A DNA stretch of 64,000 nt, from NCBI GenBank assembly GCA_016893485.2, contig JAFEKX020000001.1:2728001-2792000 (forward strand). The letters run 5' to 3'. Source of the DNA: Streptomyces sp. P3. GTDB taxonomy: Bacteria > Actinomycetota > Actinomycetes > Streptomycetales > Streptomycetaceae. Of the stretch, positions 62,198 through 64,000 are shown in pieces; within the stretch, counting starts at the first letter, position 1; each line of letters opens with the position of its first letter. The position numbers and the translations under genes are program-made. The notes under the pieces are model-generated. The model was not told the origin of the DNA, searched no databases, and was given only the letters and a program-made list of their open reading frames with translations.

Positions 62198-63565
62198 TCA
62201 GCGGGCGATGGTGTGGCGCGGGCGCGAGGCGGGGCGGAGCCGGGGATGCGGACGCCCTGGGGCGAAGTGGCCGGTTCGCGGGCCGGGATCGGCCAGGCCC
62301 GCCCTGAACAGCCCGTAGGCGAGCCGCCGTTCGGCCGCGGCCCGCAGTTCGTCCCGCAACGCGCCACCGCGCAGCACGGCCTCGGGCCCGAGCAGCCCTT
62401 CTACGACGGCCAGCGCACCGGCGGTGTCGCCGTGGACGAGCCGTTCGCTGACGCCGGTGAGGCAGTCGGGGCGGCGGTGGGCGTCGTCGATGGCCTGAAG
62501 GCAGGGCAACGGCGTGCCGGTCAGCGCGACCAGCAGTTCCTCGCGCCTGACCTCGACCGGATCGTGGTCCAGGGGTACGAGGACGCCGTCCACCAGGCCG
62601 ATCCGGTGCAGGGCGCCCCGGCATTCGACCAGGTGCGGCCGTACTGCCCCGTCCGGCACCGGCGCGGAGTCCTCCGGCGGCGGACGGTCCGGTACGAGCG
62701 CGGCGGCGACCAGCGGATGCAGCCGGCCTGCGTCGATCTCGCCGGTGCGGAGCAGCTCCAGGTCGGGCAGCACCCAGGTCGCCGCGTCGGGCAGGACGGG
62801 CAGCGCGGCGGCGCTGCCGTCCGTCGGCGCGGGGGCGATCCGCAGGGTGTCCCCGGCCGGGTCCGGGGTCAGCGCGAGCCGGTGCCGTGAACCGAGCCGT
62901 ACGACGACGGGACCGGTCGTGCGCCCCTCCGCGCGGAGCAGGATCGCCGCCTCGGCAGCCCACCGGTCCACGGCACAGTGGAGCTCCTCCGCCGCCTCCA
63001 ACTGGTCCGGAATGTACGGCCGTTCGGCCCCGGACCGCTCGCGCAGCTCACCGCTCCTGGCCGCGTCCCACAGATGCCGGTGCAGGTCGAGGCGGAACGA
63101 GCGGCTGGGCCGGGGATGGGGATGCCGGCGGGCGTCGGCGTCGCGGCGGGTGCCGTCCCACAGGGCGAGGCTGATCCGCTGGCCGCCGACCGCCCAGGCC
63201 GGTGGTGTCCGGACCACGAGGTGCGGCGGGCCGGTGGCGTCGTCGCCGTAGCGGGCCAGCGTGAGGGTCAGTCCCGGGCGCAGCAGGCCGTCCGGGGCGA
63301 TCCTCGGGAGGTGCCAGCGGAGCAGGTCGGGGGCGAGGCCACGGAGGTCGGCGCGGACCCGGGCGGCGAGTTCCCGGCCGTGGGCGCGCGCTACGGATCG
63401 TAGGTCGAGATCGACGTCGACGCGGGCGGCGGCGCAGGCGCCCGCCCAGTCACCGGCATCACGGCGGGCCGTGGCCGTCTCGATCATGGAGGGCGGCACG
63501 GCGAACTCGCGCACGCGCGGCCAGAAGGAACGCGGGGAATCCTCGTTCGCGGGGTGAAGGTGCAT
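62198..63565 (-). CDS. hypothetical protein of the MoxR/VWA operon
   Basis: Intact, about 455 residues, cytoplasmic, Arg/Ala/Asp-rich. It starts HLHPANEDSPRSFWPRVREF at ATG 63565 with AAGGTGAG upstream (GTG 63571 possible). It carries RSFRLDLHRHLWDAARSGEL and a C-terminal helical stretch AAAERRLAYGLFRAGLADPG. No known family is recognised. It is 72 bp upstream of the MoxR gene in the same direction, so it is probably the third component of the system. Confidence 0.75.
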   Translation of the reverse strand: MHLHPANEDSPRSFWPRVREFAVPPSMIETATARRDAGDWAGACAAARVDVDLDLRSVARAHGRELAARVRADLRGLAPDLLRWHLPRIAPDGLLRPGLTLTLARYGDDATGPPHLVVRTPPAWAVGGQRISLALWDGTRRDADARRHPHPRPSRSFRLDLHRHLWDAARSGELRERSGAERPYIPDQLEAAEELHCAVDRWAAEAAILLRAEGRTTGPVVVRLGSRHRLALTPDPAGDTLRIAPAPTDGSAAALPVLPDAATWVLPDLELLRTGEIDAGRLHPLVAAALVPDRPPPEDSAPVPDGAVRPHLVECRGALHRIGLVDGVLVPLDHDPVEVRREELLVALTGTPLPCLQAIDDAHRRPDCLTGVSERLVHGDTAGALAVVEGLLGPEAVLRGGALRDELRAAAERRLAYGLFRAGLADPGPRTGHFAPGRPHPRLRPASRPRHTIAR

Positions 63566-63727
63566 CAGCACTCACCTTGCGCGGACGGGACCCCATTCTG
63601 TGAACAGAGTGAGTGGTCATCGAGGGGAGCGTAACCGCCTCGCCGGCGATCTGCCAGGGAAATACGGGGGCGTGCTTCGGCGGGCACCGGCATAGAGTGG
63701 TTGCGGGTTCAGGGCGTCTCTGGGGTT

Positions 63728-64000
63728 GTGGACGTGGCGGACGACGGACCGGTCGAGCACGGCTACCCGCACCTCGCCACGGTGCGGGACGCCATCACCG
63801 CGCTCTACAAACGGCTGTCCTACGACACCGTCCAGACGTTCGCGACCAGCGTCGCCCCCGTCGACGTGGCGTTCGCCGACACGGACGACCTGCATCTGGG
63901 GGCGCAGCGGGTGGCCCGCGAGATGGTCCGGCACTACCGGCTCCCGGACGCCCGGCCGATCATCAGCTTCCGTGAGATGACCCATGCGGCGAACGTCGAA
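63728..64000 (+). CDS. hypothetical protein, partial (runs off window)
   Basis: A GTG at 63728 (or 63734) opens a frame that continues past the window edge. VEHGYPHLATVRDAITALYK, RLSYDTVQTFATSVAPVDVA, FADTDDLHLGAQRVAREMVR and the last residues ISFREMTHAANVE have strong third-position bias. It is divergent from the MoxR/VWA operon and may belong to it. The family cannot be decided from 91 residues. Confidence 0.65.
   Translation, partial: MDVADDGPVEHGYPHLATVRDAITALYKRLSYDTVQTFATSVAPVDVAFADTDDLHLGAQRVAREMVRHYRLPDARPIISFREMTHAANVE

Overview
The window is high-GC actinobacterial DNA, almost certainly from a Streptomyces chromosome. The evidence is extreme G/C at third codon positions, frequent GTG starts, Tat-type signal peptides, TetR/GntR/ANTAR regulators, and the intergenic repeat elements widespread in this genus. 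The order rpsA, polA, the branched-chain amino acid ABC operon, an ANTAR regulator and pyk looks like a conserved core-chromosome region. I see no phage, IS element, CRISPR array, plasmid gene or antibiotic gene cluster.

Layout. 0.3-0.6 kb: inverted and tandem repeats. 0.6-3.6 kb: hydantoin/allantoin module (racemase-like enzyme, NCS1 permease, divergent GntR regulator with a palindromic operator). 3.6-9.9 kb: LamG/CHAP-like secreted protein, proline iminopeptidase, family-5 uracil-DNA glycosylase, YfcC-type transporter with a coupled 61-residue ORF, S4 RNA-binding protein, DoxX protein. 10-18 kb: methyltransferase, acyltransferase, DUF6343 protein, TPR protein, coaE, PAC2 protein, Tat-exported amine oxidase, rpsA with a clear promoter and long leader. 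18-28.6 kb: methyltransferase, hrpB, DUF3068 protein, a tiny SPW_0924 protein, lytic transglycosylase, DUF4184 protein, a repeat-rich gap, streptogramin B lyase. 28.6-34.4 kb: polA, FdhF/YdeP-type molybdoenzyme, thioesterase. 35-41.5 kb: complete livJHMGF operon. 41.5-43.2 kb: ANTAR regulator, a class-I-shaped tRNA with anticodon CAA, and an HTH-LAGLIDADG fusion protein. 43.2-48.1 kb: TetR/SDR/F420-reductase module, pyk, SIMPL protein. 48.2-56.7 kb: 5'-nucleotidase, a hydroxamate-precursor pair (N-hydroxylase plus PLP decarboxylase), pepN, response regulator, chorismate mutase. 56.8-59.5 kb: AraC regulator and GH35 beta-galactosidase. 59.6-64 kb: unknown protein, MoxR ATPase and VWA/metallopeptidase in one operon, with a divergent partial gene at the window edge.

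Most genes longer than about 1 kb are broken by one-base frameshifts. At many breaks one extra base in a run of exactly four C or G restores the family sequence; a few need one base fewer. Even polA, pyk and livM are hit, so I read this as homopolymer error in the assembly and annotate such genes as single CDS spans, naming the breaks.

The parts most worth a second look are the tRNA with its HTH-LAGLIDADG neighbour, the MoxR/VWA triad, the decarboxylase/N-hydroxylase pair without a siderophore synthetase, and the 22-codon tandem repeat at 26.6-26.9 kb.
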